The notes: generated by a model from the letters alone, not told the origin. A stretch of 64,000 bases of DNA from Streptomyces silvae (GCF_016745505.1 NZ_JAERUC010000184.1:62001-126000); one strand, 5' to 3'; numbered from the stretch's first letter, positions 11,591 through 19,759 are shown. A program made the numbers and translations.

Positions 11591-12586
11591 ATGGCGGCGA
11601 GGAGCAGCATCGACATCGACGCGTACGTCAAGGGCGTGCTCGACGGGAAGCGCGCGTTCGTGGCCCGTGCGATCACGCTCGTGGAGTCGGGCCGCCCCGA
11701 CCACCGGGTGCTGGCGCAGCGGCTGCTGACCGAGCTGCTGCCCCGTTCGGGGCGGGCGCGGCGCATCGGGATCAGCGGGGTGCCGGGCGTGGGCAAGTCC
11801 ACGTTCATCGACGCGCTGGGCACGCTGCTGACGGGGCTCGGGCACCGGGTCGCCGTGCTGGCCGTGGACCCGTCGTCGAGCCGTACGGGCGGCTCCATCC
11901 TGGGTGACAAGACCCGGATGGAGCGGCTGGCGGTGGACGCGCGGGCCTTCGTACGGCCCTCCCCCACCGCAGGGACCCTCGGCGGCGTGGCCAAGGCGAC
12001 CCGCGAGTCGATCGTGGTGATGGAGGCCGCCGGTTACGACGTGGTGCTGGTGGAGACCGTCGGCGTCGGGCAGTCGGAGACGGCGGTCGCCAACATGGTC
12101 GACACCTTCCTGCTGCTCACCCTGGCGCGTACGGGCGACCAGCTGCAGGGCATCAAGAAGGGTGTCCTGGAGCTGGCCGACGCCATCGCGGTCAACAAGG
12201 CCGACGGTCCCCATGAGCGGGACGCCCGTTCCGCGGCCCGTGAACTGGCGGGCGCGCTGCGGCTGATGCACCCGGTGGACGCGGCCTGGACTCCCCCGGT
12301 GCTGACCTGCAGCGCGAGGGAGTCGACCGGCCTGGACGCCCTGTGGGAGCGGCTGGAGCAGCACCGTACGCTCCTGGAGTCCACCGGGAGGCTGGCGGCC
12401 AAGCGCCGTGAGCAGCAGGTGGACTGGACGTGGGCGATGGTCCGCGACGAGCTGCTGGACAGCCTGCGCGGCCATCCCGCGGTGCGTTCGCTCACCCCGG
12501 AGCTCGAACAGCGGGTCCGTGAGGGCGAGCTGACGGCCACGCTGGCCGCCGGGGAGATCCTGCGGGCGTTCCGCGGGGACGGCTGA
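11591..12586 (+). CDS. meaB: Methylmalonyl-CoA mutase-associated GTPase MeaB
   Basis: About 331 residues of the ArgK/MeaB G3E GTPase family. The P-loop GVPGVGKST is at residues 63-71, followed by LAVDPSSSRTGGSILGDKTRM, VETVGVGQSE (switch/Walker B) and NKADG (base recognition). MeaB gates cofactor loading and protects the mutase from inactivation. It lies 11 bases after mutB, so it is cotranscribed. Older annotations call such proteins LAO/AO transport ATPases, which is misleading in this context. Confidence 0.95.
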   Translation: MAARSSIDIDAYVKGVLDGKRAFVARAITLVESGRPDHRVLAQRLLTELLPRSGRARRIGISGVPGVGKSTFIDALGTLLTGLGHRVAVLAVDPSSSRTGGSILGDKTRMERLAVDARAFVRPSPTAGTLGGVAKATRESIVVMEAAGYDVVLVETVGVGQSETAVANMVDTFLLLTLARTGDQLQGIKKGVLELADAIAVNKADGPHERDARSAARELAGALRLMHPVDAAWTPPVLTCSARESTGLDALWERLEQHRTLLESTGRLAAKRREQQVDWTWAMVRDELLDSLRGHPAVRSLTPELEQRVREGELTATLAAGEILRAFRGDG

Positions 12587-12598
12587 GGGCTGCCCTGC

Positions 12599-12612
12599 CC
12601 CGGGGCCCCGGG
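12599..12612. terminator. GC palindrome between meaB and the exporter gene
   Basis: CCCGGGGCCCCGGG is a perfect 14-bp palindrome in the 27-bp gap between the convergent ends of meaB and the MFS gene. It has no real loop, so it may be only a weak terminator. Confidence 0.35.
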
Positions 12613-12613
12613 A

Positions 12614-14104
12614 TCACACGGGGGCGTGCCGGGTCGCCTCGGGGGCGTCGGCGGTGACGCCGTGCTGCTCGTCGTCGGGGCGTCCCTGCCGGGGCAGCAG
12701 GAAGGTCAGGGCGAGGAACGCGGTCAGCAGGCACGCCTGGACGATGAGCGCGCGGTGGAACCCGCCGGTGAAGTCGCCGGTCCTGACTTCGGCGAAGAAC
12801 ACGGAACCGAGGACGGCGACGCCGATGGAGCCGCCGATGGACTGGACCGCGGACAGGACCCCGGAGGCGGAGCCGATCTCGTCGTCGTCGACGGCGGCCA
12901 GGACGAAGCTGAACAGGGCGGCGATGACCATGCCCGCGCCGATGCCGGAGACGGCGATGCCCGGGGCGATGTCCGCGACGGAGAACGCGTCCGCGGTGAG
13001 GCCGTTCAGCTCGAACCAGAGGAGGGCCGCCCCGGCGAGCTGGACCAGCGGGCCGATCTGGAGGACCTTGCGGCCGATCCGGTCGGCGAGGAAGGCGCCG
13101 CTGACGGCTCCGCCGATCGCCGTGCCCACCGCGAGCGGCAGGTTCCCTAGTCCCGCCTCACCGGCGGTGAAGTGCCGACCGATCTGCAGGTAGAGGGTCA
13201 GCACGAGCTGCGTGCCGACGAGCCCGGCGAAGAACAGGGCGATGCCGCCGAGCCCGACGGCGAAGGCGGGCTTGCGCAGCAGGCCGGGGGTGACGAGCGG
13301 TTGCCGGCCGACCGCGGACCTGCGGCGCTGCTGCAGCGCGAACAGGGCGAATCCGAGGGCGGAGGCGGCCATGCACAGCCAGGTCCACAGCGGCCAGCCG
13401 TCCTCCTGTCCCTGGTTCAGCGGCAGGACGAGGAGCGCGCAGGACGCCGCGACCAGCGCGGCACCGCCCATGTCGACACTCACCGTACGGTCGCCGGCCT
13501 TCTTCGGTACACACCTGGCGGCGGTCACCAGGGCGGCGAGCCCGATGGGCAGGTTGACCAGGAACACCGAGCGCCAGCCCAGGCCGAAGAAGTCACCCTC
13601 GATGAGGAAGCCGCCGAGGACCGGACCGATGATGCCGCCGAGTCCCAGGACGGGGCCGAAGATCCCGAAGACCTTGGTGAGTTCGGTCCCGGAGAAGTTC
13701 TCCCGCAGCAGGCCGAGGCCCTGCGGCAGGAGCATCGCCCCGGCGGCGCCCTGCAGCAGCCGGAAGACGATCAGCGAGGTGATGTCCGGGGCCAGCGCGC
13801 ACAGCAGCGAGGTGACGGTGAAGGCGCTCAGGCCGATCAGGAACATGCTGCGCCGCCCGTAGCGGTCACCGAGCCGGCCTCCGAGCACGAGCCCGGCTCC
13901 CAGGGTGAGGGCGTAACCGCCGATCACCCACTGGAGGCCGACGGAGCTCGCGCCGAGAGACTTCTCCAGCTCCGGTCCGGCGACGTTGACGATCGAGGCG
14001 TCCAGGAGGTCCATGATCTCCGCGACGAGCATGACCACCAGGATCAGCCACCGCCATCGGTAGGGCCCGGTGGTCCCGTCGGTGGTGGGGGTCGGGTTGC
14101 GCAC
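12614..14104 (-). CDS. MFS multidrug exporter, DHA2 (14-helix) type
   Basis: About 496 residues and highly hydrophobic, with roughly 14 predicted membrane segments. Motif A is GGRLGDRYGRRS after helix 2, the motif-C region is GPVLGLGGIIGPVLGGFL, and the first helix ends in LDASIVNVAGP, typical of QacA/EmrB drug:H+ antiporters. GTG 14104 is preceded by GGAGG. It is divergent from a MarR regulator, and its promoter carries a palindrome in the spacer, so MarR repression relieved by a ligand is likely. The substrate is unknown. Confidence 0.9.
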   Translation of the reverse strand: MRNPTPTTDGTTGPYRWRWLILVVMLVAEIMDLLDASIVNVAGPELEKSLGASSVGLQWVIGGYALTLGAGLVLGGRLGDRYGRRSMFLIGLSAFTVTSLLCALAPDITSLIVFRLLQGAAGAMLLPQGLGLLRENFSGTELTKVFGIFGPVLGLGGIIGPVLGGFLIEGDFFGLGWRSVFLVNLPIGLAALVTAARCVPKKAGDRTVSVDMGGAALVAASCALLVLPLNQGQEDGWPLWTWLCMAASALGFALFALQQRRRSAVGRQPLVTPGLLRKPAFAVGLGGIALFFAGLVGTQLVLTLYLQIGRHFTAGEAGLGNLPLAVGTAIGGAVSGAFLADRIGRKVLQIGPLVQLAGAALLWFELNGLTADAFSVADIAPGIAVSGIGAGMVIAALFSFVLAAVDDDEIGSASGVLSAVQSIGGSIGVAVLGSVFFAEVRTGDFTGGFHRALIVQACLLTAFLALTFLLPRQGRPDDEQHGVTADAPEATRHAPV

Positions 14105-14138
14105 GTCAATACCTCCATCGTAAAGTTATTCCACCATG

Positions 14139-14167
14139 AAGCTAAATCGATCGCGATAGGTTGTCAA
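14139..14167 (-). promoter_or_regulatory. Exporter promoter with probable MarR operator in the spacer
   Basis: Read on the minus strand: -35 TTGACA (14167-14162), a 17-bp spacer and -10 TAGCTT (14144-14139), close to consensus. The imperfect palindrome CTATCGCGATCGATTTAG (12 of 18 positions symmetric) fills the spacer at 14142-14159. A repressor bound here would block RNA polymerase; the divergent MarR protein is the obvious candidate. Confidence 0.6.
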
Positions 14168-14231
14168 AGCGGGCCGCCGACGCGGAGCGCACGGCGGAGA
14201 GAAGGGCGGCAGACCTCCCATGGAGGACGCG

Positions 14232-14726
14232 ATGCGGGACGGTGTGGCGGCACAGCGCGAGCGGCTGATGGAAGGGCTGCGCGCCTACGGCGGCCACTAC
14301 GCCGAGCTCAGCCGCCGCTTCGCCGCCTGGCTGGGCCTGCACTCCACCGACGCGACCGCGGTGCTGGAGATCGCCGCCGCCGAGGAGCGCGGCACGCCGC
14401 TGTCACCGGCACGGCTGAGCGAGCGGATCGCCCTGTCCACGGGCGCCACCACCGCGCTCCTGAACCGCCTCGAAACCGCGGGGCACATCACCCGCACCCG
14501 CGAACACTCGGACCGCCGGGTGATCACCCTGCGCAGCGGCCCGCACATCCAGGAACGGGCCGACGAGTTCTTCGGCCCGCTGGCCCACCGCCTCGACGCC
14601 ACGATGGCGCACTACCCGCCGGACCTCCTGGCACGGTTCGAGTCGTTCGTGACCGACCTGAACTCCACCATGGACGCCCACCTCGCGGACCGGGGTACGA
14701 CGACGCCGCACTCCCCCGGCGACTGA
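14232..14726 (+). CDS. MarR family transcriptional regulator
   Basis: About 164 residues with a winged helix: LSERIALSTGATTALLNRLE as recognition region and GHITRTREHSDRRVITL as wing (the DxR motif is SDRR). Helical dimerisation segments flank it. I chose ATG 14232 because GGAGG lies just before it; ATG 14220 is in frame but lacks a site. It is divergent from the MFS exporter, the common arrangement for MarR-controlled efflux. Confidence 0.88.
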   Translation: MRDGVAAQRERLMEGLRAYGGHYAELSRRFAAWLGLHSTDATAVLEIAAAEERGTPLSPARLSERIALSTGATTALLNRLETAGHITRTREHSDRRVITLRSGPHIQERADEFFGPLAHRLDATMAHYPPDLLARFESFVTDLNSTMDAHLADRGTTTPHSPGD

Positions 14727-14778
14727 CCCACGGCCGGACACATCGACTGCGGTGCGCGGCAAGGGGAACAACCCGCCG

Positions 14779-15771
14779 TCAGTTCACCTCCGGCCCGAAC
14801 CGTCGCCTGTACGCCGACGGCGTGATGCCGGTCCCGCGGCGCATCAGTGTGCGCAGATTGGCGGCGGTGCCGAGCCCGCTGCGTCGCGCGACGACCTCGA
14901 ACCGGGACTCGCCCCGCTCGATCAGCCGGCACGCCAGGGCCAGCCGTTCCCCCGTCAGCCACGCCAGTGGCGTCGTGCCCAGTTGCGCCCGGAAGCGGCG
15001 GTGCAGCGTCGCCGGACTGACCGCCGCACGCGTCGCGAGGGCGGACACGGTGAGCGGTGAGTGCAGCCGCTCCTGAGCCCAGGCCAGGACCGGCGCCAGG
15101 GACTCGTCCGGCAGGTCGGGCATGGGACGCTCCACGAACTGCCGCTGCCCACCGTCCCGGTGCGCCGCGAAGACCAGCCGCCGGCTCACGGAGTTGGCGA
15201 CCTCCGCGCCGTGGTCGCTGCGGACCACATGCAGCCCGAGGTCGAGTGCGGCCGCACTCCCGGCCGCGGTGAGGATGTCCCCGTCATCCACGAACAGCAC
15301 GTCCTCCTCGAGCCGGACCGAGGGGAAGCGGGCCCGGAAGGCGTCCGCCCACTGCCAGTGCGCGGTGGCCCGGCGGCCGTCGAGGACTCCGGCCTCGGCC
15401 AGCGTGAAGGCGCCGCTGCAGAAGCCGACCAGGCGGGCACCGCGGGCGTGTGCCCGGCGGACGGCATCGAGCACGGCGGAACGGCGGGGCACCTCGATGT
15501 CCGGCCGGTTGGGGACGATCAAGGTGTCCGCCGCGTCGGCCGCCTCCAGCCCGGCGACTCCCGTGAGCGTGAAGAATCCGTCCCGCATCAGGGTGCGGGG
15601 CTCGGAGGAACAGAGCGCGAAGTCGTAGAGATCACGGCCGATCTCGGGTCGGCGCAGACCGAAGATCTCGGTCGCACAGCCGAGCTCGAAGGGGTTCGAG
15701 TTCTCGTCGACGATCACGACGACCCGGTGAACGCCTGGGCCATCAGCCGCGTGCGAGGATTCTTTCGCCAT
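14779..15771 (-). CDS. GlxA-type AraC regulator with a DJ-1/PfpI-like domain
   Basis: About 330 residues. The N-terminal domain resembles DJ-1/PfpI (VVVIVDENSNPFELGCATEI, GFCSGAFTLAEAGVLDGRRA) and acts as a sensor rather than a protease in this family. The C-terminal AraC domain has two helix-turn-helix units (LTVSALATRAAVSPATLHRR; SRFEVVARRSGLGTAANLRT). ATG 15771 has AGGA upstream; the frame also offers TTG 15777. It is divergent from a small cupin gene 52 bp away, its likely target. Confidence 0.88.
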   Translation of the reverse strand: MAKESSHAADGPGVHRVVVIVDENSNPFELGCATEIFGLRRPEIGRDLYDFALCSSEPRTLMRDGFFTLTGVAGLEAADAADTLIVPNRPDIEVPRRSAVLDAVRRAHARGARLVGFCSGAFTLAEAGVLDGRRATAHWQWADAFRARFPSVRLEEDVLFVDDGDILTAAGSAAALDLGLHVVRSDHGAEVANSVSRRLVFAAHRDGGQRQFVERPMPDLPDESLAPVLAWAQERLHSPLTVSALATRAAVSPATLHRRFRAQLGTTPLAWLTGERLALACRLIERGESRFEVVARRSGLGTAANLRTLMRRGTGITPSAYRRRFGPEVN

Positions 15772-15823
15772 GTGCAATTCCTAGCACTCACGGCGGCCGT
15801 GCGAAACGGCTCAGGATGAACCC

Positions 15824-16219
15824 ATGAGCAGCGAACCCATCCCCCTCAGCAAGGCTCTGGCCTCGTTCGACGCCTTGTGGAGCCCCCGTATCGTCACACG
15901 CGTCAACGACTACGACGTCCGTATCGCCAAGGTCGAGGGCGAGCACCTCTGGCACGTCCACGACGACACCGACGAGTTCTTCCTGGTACTCGACGGAGAG
16001 CTGCACATCTCCTTGCGCGAGCCCGAGGGGGAGCGCACGGTCCTGCTCCCTCGGGGGTCGGTCTTCACCGTCCCCCGAGGCACGGAGCACAAGCCGTACG
16101 CTCCGTCCGGCGCCGCGATCCTCATGTTCGAACCCACCGGGACACCGACGGTGGGCGATCGTCACGACGAGATCCCGGAGCACGTCGACTCGACGACCGG
16201 CCACGCGCTCGGCACCTGA
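15824..16219 (+). CDS. Small cupin-domain protein
   Basis: About 131 residues forming one cupin barrel. Motif 1 is HVHDDTDEFFLVLDG, with two His and a Glu as probable metal ligands. Motif 2 is FTVPRGTEHKPYAPSG, with the third His. Such proteins bind a metal and act as small isomerases or oxygenases, or as sensors; the substrate is unknown. CAGGATG precedes ATG 15824. Divergence from the GlxA-like regulator suggests regulated expression. Confidence 0.85.
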   Translation: MSSEPIPLSKALASFDALWSPRIVTRVNDYDVRIAKVEGEHLWHVHDDTDEFFLVLDGELHISLREPEGERTVLLPRGSVFTVPRGTEHKPYAPSGAAILMFEPTGTPTVGDRHDEIPEHVDSTTGHALGT

Positions 16220-16229
16220 CCCGAAGCAG

Positions 16230-16263
16230 CACCGGCCGGCACCCGACGTGGTGGCGGCCGGTG
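16230..16263. terminator. Hairpin after the cupin gene
   Basis: CACCGGCC (16230-16237) pairs with GGCCGGTG (16256-16263) around an 18-base loop, just after the cupin stop and ahead of the convergent DUF2267 gene. Confidence 0.5.
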
Positions 16264-16324
16264 TCGCACGGTCGGAGAGACCGGGCGAGGCCCCTCGTCG
16301 CGGGCCCGGCGGCCGGCTGTGCGG

Positions 16325-16768
16325 CTACGTGGCCGGGGCGAGTTCGGCGCGGCCGAACAGCAGGGCGTACCCGGTGGGGAGCCGATGGAGGATGCGGGTG
16401 ATGAGGTCGGGGCCGGCGTGGGCGGAGACGGCCGCGAAGACGGAGCCGGTGTCCCACCGGGTGGTGGCCAGGGAAGCGCCGGAACGGGCGGCGAGGTCCT
16501 TGACGAAGGCCCATCCGGTCAGCGGCTGCGTGTCGGGGACCTGAGCGGTCAGTACACGTGCGGCCTCCAGGGGCAGGCAGGCGGCCAGGTCGACGCGCTC
16601 GTCACCGGTCAGCTGCCGCCCCAGCCCCGCCAGGACCAGGCGGACGGCCTCCTCGGCTCTCTCACGGGTGGGGTAGGCGCCTTCGTAGCGGACCTTCTCC
16701 AGCATCTGCTCGTACGCCGTCCCGTACGGCCGCTGGTGCTCGAGCGATATGCGCACGTCGGTGATCAC
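16325..16768 (-). CDS. DUF2267 family protein
   Basis: About 147 residues from GTG 16768. DUF2267 is recognisable from EEAVRLVLAGLGRQLTGDERVDLAACLP, with the tail DLITRILHRLPTGYALLFG. The family often sits beside heat-shock, CBS or stress genes in actinobacteria; no enzymatic role is established. It lies downstream of hsp18 on the same strand, but a hairpin separates them, so it probably has its own promoter in 16769-16879, where I saw no clear element. Confidence 0.8.
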   Translation of the reverse strand: MITDVRISLEHQRPYGTAYEQMLEKVRYEGAYPTRERAEEAVRLVLAGLGRQLTGDERVDLAACLPLEAARVLTAQVPDTQPLTGWAFVKDLAARSGASLATTRWDTGSVFAAVSAHAGPDLITRILHRLPTGYALLFGRAELAPAT

Positions 16769-16879
16769 TGTGGTGTGTGCCTTTCGTGGAACCAGGGTGG
16801 GATGTGCCGGTGCGTGGCACCGGTGCGGCGGTCCTCGCCGGCCGTGCCGACGGCCGCGGACAGCACAGCGCGGAGGGTA

Positions 16880-16917
16880 CGGAGGACGGCCGAGGGGAGA
16901 TCGGGTGCCGTCCTCCG
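16880..16917 (-). terminator. Terminator of hsp18
   Basis: CGGAGGACGGC (16880-16890) pairs perfectly with GCCGTCCTCCG (16907-16917), an 11-bp stem with a 16-base loop, starting 18 bases beyond the hsp18 stop. Confidence 0.7.
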
Positions 16918-16934
16918 CACCTGTCCGGCCGGTC

Positions 16935-17366
16935 TCAGCCGGAGATCTCCTTGTGGCCGGCTCCGACGCCGACGGAGATCTTGCGGGGCTTGGCGCGCTC
17001 GGCGATCGGGATCCGCAGAGTGAGCACGCCCGCGTCGTAACCGGCCTCGATGTGCTCGGTGTCGAGGGTGTCGGCGAGCACGATCTGGCGGGAGAAGACG
17101 CCCAGAGGCCGCTCGGACAGCTCCATCTGCACGTCGTCGGCCTTCGCCACCGGCCGGCGCTCGGCCTTGACCGTCAGCATGTTCCGCTCGACGTCGATGT
17201 CGATCGCGTCCGCGGTGACGCCGGGAAGGTCGAAGGCCACGACGTACTCGTCGCCCTCGCGGTACGCGTCCATCGGCATCGCCGACGGCTTCGACCAGGT
17301 GCCCGGGCCGATCAGCTGCTGGGCCAGCCGGTCCAGCTCACGAAAGGGGTCAGTGCGCATCAACAT
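16935..17366 (-). CDS. hsp18: Small heat-shock protein Hsp18 (Hsp20 family)
   Basis: About 143 residues with an alpha-crystallin domain: EYVVAFDLPGVTADAIDIDV at its start, then LSERPLGVFSRQIVLADTLD and the C-terminal GVLTLRIPIAE. The N-terminus MLMRTDPFRELDRLAQQL is typical of actinobacterial Hsp18/Hsp20. It acts as an ATP-independent holdase in heat shock. The start is ATG 17366, ten bases after GGAGG. The promoter carries the RheA-type inverted repeat, and the divergent gene is a RheA homologue, so it should be repressed at normal temperature and induced by heat. Confidence 0.93.
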   Translation of the reverse strand: MLMRTDPFRELDRLAQQLIGPGTWSKPSAMPMDAYREGDEYVVAFDLPGVTADAIDIDVERNMLTVKAERRPVAKADDVQMELSERPLGVFSRQIVLADTLDTEHIEAGYDAGVLTLRIPIAERAKPRKISVGVGAGHKEISG

Positions 17367-17421
17367 CGTGAAAACACCTCCAGCGGGTTCGGGCTTGTCG
17401 CCAATGCGCCTCACTGAATCC

Positions 17422-17450
17422 GTTGTAGCATGTCATCCAACCGATGACAA
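17422..17450 (-). promoter_or_regulatory. hsp18 promoter
   Basis: On the minus strand: -35 TTGTCA (17450-17445), a 17-bp spacer and -10 TACAAC (17427-17422). The RheA-type repeat overlaps the -35 element and most of the spacer, as needed for repression. Confidence 0.65.
17431..17449. promoter_or_regulatory. RheA-type operator, copy 1
   Basis: TGTCATCCAACCGATGACA is an inverted repeat TGTCATC-N5-GATGACA. From memory, this matches the element described for RheA control of hsp18 in Streptomyces albus. It covers the hsp18 -35 region. Confidence 0.85.
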
Positions 17451-17456
17451 ACACTA

Positions 17457-17475
17457 AGTCATCCATCGGGTGACA
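17457..17475. promoter_or_regulatory. RheA-type operator, copy 2 (imperfect)
   Basis: AGTCATCCATCGGGTGACA is a degenerate second copy whose centre lies 26 bp from the first. It ends seven bases before the rheA ribosome site, so it probably mediates rheA autoregulation. Confidence 0.65.
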
Positions 17476-17492
17476 TCGAGAGGGAGGTGCCC

Positions 17493-18146
17493 ATGACGCC
17501 CGACCAGCCGTCCTCGCCCCGTACCGACGCCCCTGGCCCGGCGTCGTTCCTCGCCGCCGCCGCAGCTCTTGACGCCATCGACGACGCGGTGCGCGAGGCT
17601 CAGAACAGGGCTCCGACCACCCCTGGGGCTCCCGGCCCCGGCCCGGAGCAGGCACTGGCCTCCCTGCTGCTGCTGCGGCAGGTGCGCGAGCAGCTCGCAG
17701 GCTGGGAGACCGGCCTGATCGAGACAGCCCGTGACGCGGGCGCCAGCTGGGCCGAGCTCGCCCACCCCCTCGGCGTCGCGAGCCGTCAGGCCGCCGAGCG
17801 CCGCTACCTGCGCGGCCGCCCCGGCCCGGCCGGGACCACCGGCGAACAGCGCGTGACGGCCACCCGGCAGGCGCGCGCCGCCGACCGCACCACCGCCCGC
17901 TGGGCCCGCCGTAATGCGGCCGACCTGCGCCGTCTCGCCGGCCAGATCACCGCGCTCACCGACCTTCCCCCGGCCGCCGGCCTCCCGGCCGGCGAACTCC
18001 ACGCGGCCCTCGCCCACGACGACCCCGCCGACCTCATCGCCCCCCTGGCCGCCATCCGAGCTCACCTGATCGGTGCTCACCCGGACCTGGCCGCCCAGGC
18101 CGACAGCCTCACCGCACGCCGGACGGGACACGACGACCCGCGCTGA
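17493..18146 (+). CDS. rheA: RheA-like repressor of hsp18
   Basis: About 217 residues, helical and Ala-rich. A helix-turn-helix is plausible at ARDAGASWAELAHPLGVASRQ followed by AAERRYLRG. I assign RheA from its divergent position next to hsp18 and from the two shared operators, not from a full domain match. RheA of S. albus is an autoregulated repressor whose conformation responds directly to temperature. GGGAGG supports ATG 17493; GTG 17487 overlaps the ribosome site. The remaining sequence shows no other domain. Confidence 0.75.
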   Translation: MTPDQPSSPRTDAPGPASFLAAAAALDAIDDAVREAQNRAPTTPGAPGPGPEQALASLLLLRQVREQLAGWETGLIETARDAGASWAELAHPLGVASRQAAERRYLRGRPGPAGTTGEQRVTATRQARAADRTTARWARRNAADLRRLAGQITALTDLPPAAGLPAGELHAALAHDDPADLIAPLAAIRAHLIGAHPDLAAQADSLTARRTGHDDPR

Positions 18147-18559
18147 CGCCGGCCTGGGCCTCGGGCACGGATCCTGGCCGTGGCCCTGCTCCCCCGGACG
18201 CGGCGCGGTCGCACCCCGGGCTCCCCGCACACCGGAATCGTCGCCGGGCCGGAAGGTGATCCGTCGTCGGCCGTCGAGTCCGGCGTGAAGATCGGTGCGA
18301 GCTGGGGGCGGCCAGGGCGCAGGTCTTCCCCCGCCCCTGCCCCGCGTGGTACGTTGCGGTCAGCACACGTGAACGCCCGCTCAGGGCGCCGGTGCTTCTC
18401 TCCCGCTGTTGCGCCCGTCCTCGATGACCGGCGATCCAGCGTCTCGCACCACTTCTTCCGTCCGGTCCGGGCTTCTCATGCCCGTCGTACGAGGCGTGAT
18501 TCCGCCGCCTTGCCTTCGCCGGACCTCTCATTCGCCATGTCCGCGAAAGGACCCCCTCC
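18147..18559. other. 413-bp gap and 5' leader ahead of the second rho gene
   Basis: No protein gene is convincing here apart from an eight-codon uORF at its end. It contains a small hairpin (CGCCC 18374-18378, GGGCG 18384-18388) followed by pyrimidine-rich sequence (CTTCTCTCCC, CACTTCTTCCGTCC), which could be a Rho-binding region for autoregulation. A clear promoter was not found. Confidence 0.4.
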
Positions 18560-18563
18560 ATGA
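18537..18563 (+). CDS. Eight-codon upstream ORF ending in Pro-Pro-Pro
   Basis: ATG 18537 begins MSAKGPPP and its TGA overlaps the rho ATG by four bases. The rho ribosome site AAAGGA lies inside it. Triple proline is an EF-P-dependent stall motif, so ribosome occupancy here could gate rho translation. No strong ribosome site precedes it, so it may be fortuitous. Confidence 0.3.
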   Translation: MSAKGPPP

Positions 18564-19702
18564 CCAGCACACTCGAACGCCCCGTGATCCCGCAGAACCG
18601 GCCCGTCGCCCGCACCGTCGGTGTCCTCGACACCACGGGCAACGGACACGGCGTCCTGCGGACCGACGGTGGCCATCCCTCTCCCCGCGACGTCCAGGTG
18701 CCGCCCGCACTCATCCGGCAGTACGCCCTGCGCAAGGGCGATGTCGTCGAAGGAACGTGTGAGCGCCCCCGTGCCCTCTACGGCGTCGAATCCGTCAACG
18801 GCCGCCCGGCGCACGAGCTGCGCGGCCGGCCGCACTTCCGCGACCTCACCCCGCTGCACCCCCGGGAGCGGCTGCGTCTGGAGAGGCCGGGCGGGGGCCC
18901 CGCTCCTCGGATCATCGACCTCGTCTCGCCCGTCGGCAAGGGACAGCGCGGCCTGATCGTCGCGCCGCCGAAGACCGGCAAGACCGTGCTGCTGCAGCAG
19001 ATCGCGGCGTCGGTCGCCGTCAACCATCCCGAGTGCCACCTGATGGTGGTCCTCCTGGACGAACGCCCCGAAGAAGTCACGGACATGCGCCGTTCCGTGC
19101 GCGGCGAGGTGTACGCCTCGACCTTCGACCGGCCCGCCAAGGAGCACATCGCGCTCGCCGACCTCGCCGTGGAACGCGCCAAGCGCCTGGTCGAACAGGG
19201 CCAGGACGTCGTGATCCTCCTCGACTCACTCACCCGGCTGTGCCGCGCGCACAACAACAACGCCGGTGCCGGCGGCCGCACGCTGAGCGGCGGCGTGGAC
19301 GCGGCCGCTCTCACCGGCCCGAAGAAGCTGTTCGGGGCGGCCCGGCTCGCCGAGGAGGGCGGCTCGCTCACCATCCTGGCGACCGTACTGGTGGACACCG
19401 GCTCCCGCGCCGACGACTACTTCTTCGAGGAGCTCAAGAGCACCGGCAACATGGAGCTCCGCCTCGACCGGGTCTCGGCGGACCGGCGGATCTTCCCGGC
19501 GGTCGACATCACTCCCTCGGGCACCCGCCGAGAGGAACTCCTGCTGCCCGCGGGCGAACTGGCCGCCGTACGGGGACTGCGGCGCGCCCTGCGGTCGAGG
19601 GACGCCCAGGCCACGCTCGAAGCGCTGCTGGAGAAGATCCGCAGGACTCCCGACAACGCGGCCTTCCTCCGGCAGGTCCAGCAGACCGTCCCCGACGCGT
19701 GA
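18560..19702 (+). CDS. rho: Short second transcription termination factor Rho
   Basis: About 380 residues. The N-terminal OB/cold-shock-like RNA-binding domain is at about 18-70. The P-loop VAPPKTGKT is at 134-142, with LLDERPEEVTDMRR, LLDSLTRL and the R-loop/Q-loop region GRTLSGGVD. DDYFFEELKSTGNMELRLDR is the conserved C-terminal motif. It lacks the long N-terminal extension and insertion of the main Streptomyces Rho (well over 600 residues), so it is probably a paralogue. Some normally invariant positions differ (LCRAHNNNAG rather than LARAYN). Confidence 0.88.
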   Translation: MTSTLERPVIPQNRPVARTVGVLDTTGNGHGVLRTDGGHPSPRDVQVPPALIRQYALRKGDVVEGTCERPRALYGVESVNGRPAHELRGRPHFRDLTPLHPRERLRLERPGGGPAPRIIDLVSPVGKGQRGLIVAPPKTGKTVLLQQIAASVAVNHPECHLMVVLLDERPEEVTDMRRSVRGEVYASTFDRPAKEHIALADLAVERAKRLVEQGQDVVILLDSLTRLCRAHNNNAGAGGRTLSGGVDAAALTGPKKLFGAARLAEEGGSLTILATVLVDTGSRADDYFFEELKSTGNMELRLDRVSADRRIFPAVDITPSGTRREELLLPAGELAAVRGLRRALRSRDAQATLEALLEKIRRTPDNAAFLRQVQQTVPDA

Positions 19703-19719
19703 CCCCACGGTGCGTACGG

Positions 19720-19753
19720 GGGCGGGCGCCCGGTTGCCGGGGGGCGCCCGCCC
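19720..19753. terminator. Bidirectional terminator between rho and pgm
   Basis: GGGCGGGCGCCC (19720-19731) pairs perfectly with GGGCGCCCGCCC (19742-19753), a 12-bp stem and 10-base loop in the gap between convergent genes. Confidence 0.75.
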
Positions 19754-19759
19754 GGCCGG

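Noticed and set aside
13172..15076. 634-residue plus-strand frame across the MFS and MarR region
   Set aside because: It overlaps three well-supported genes and has shadow composition.
17367..17492. HspR/HAIR element (CTTGAGT-N7-ACTCAAG) near hsp18
   Set aside because: Not present; the RheA-type repeat explains the control instead.
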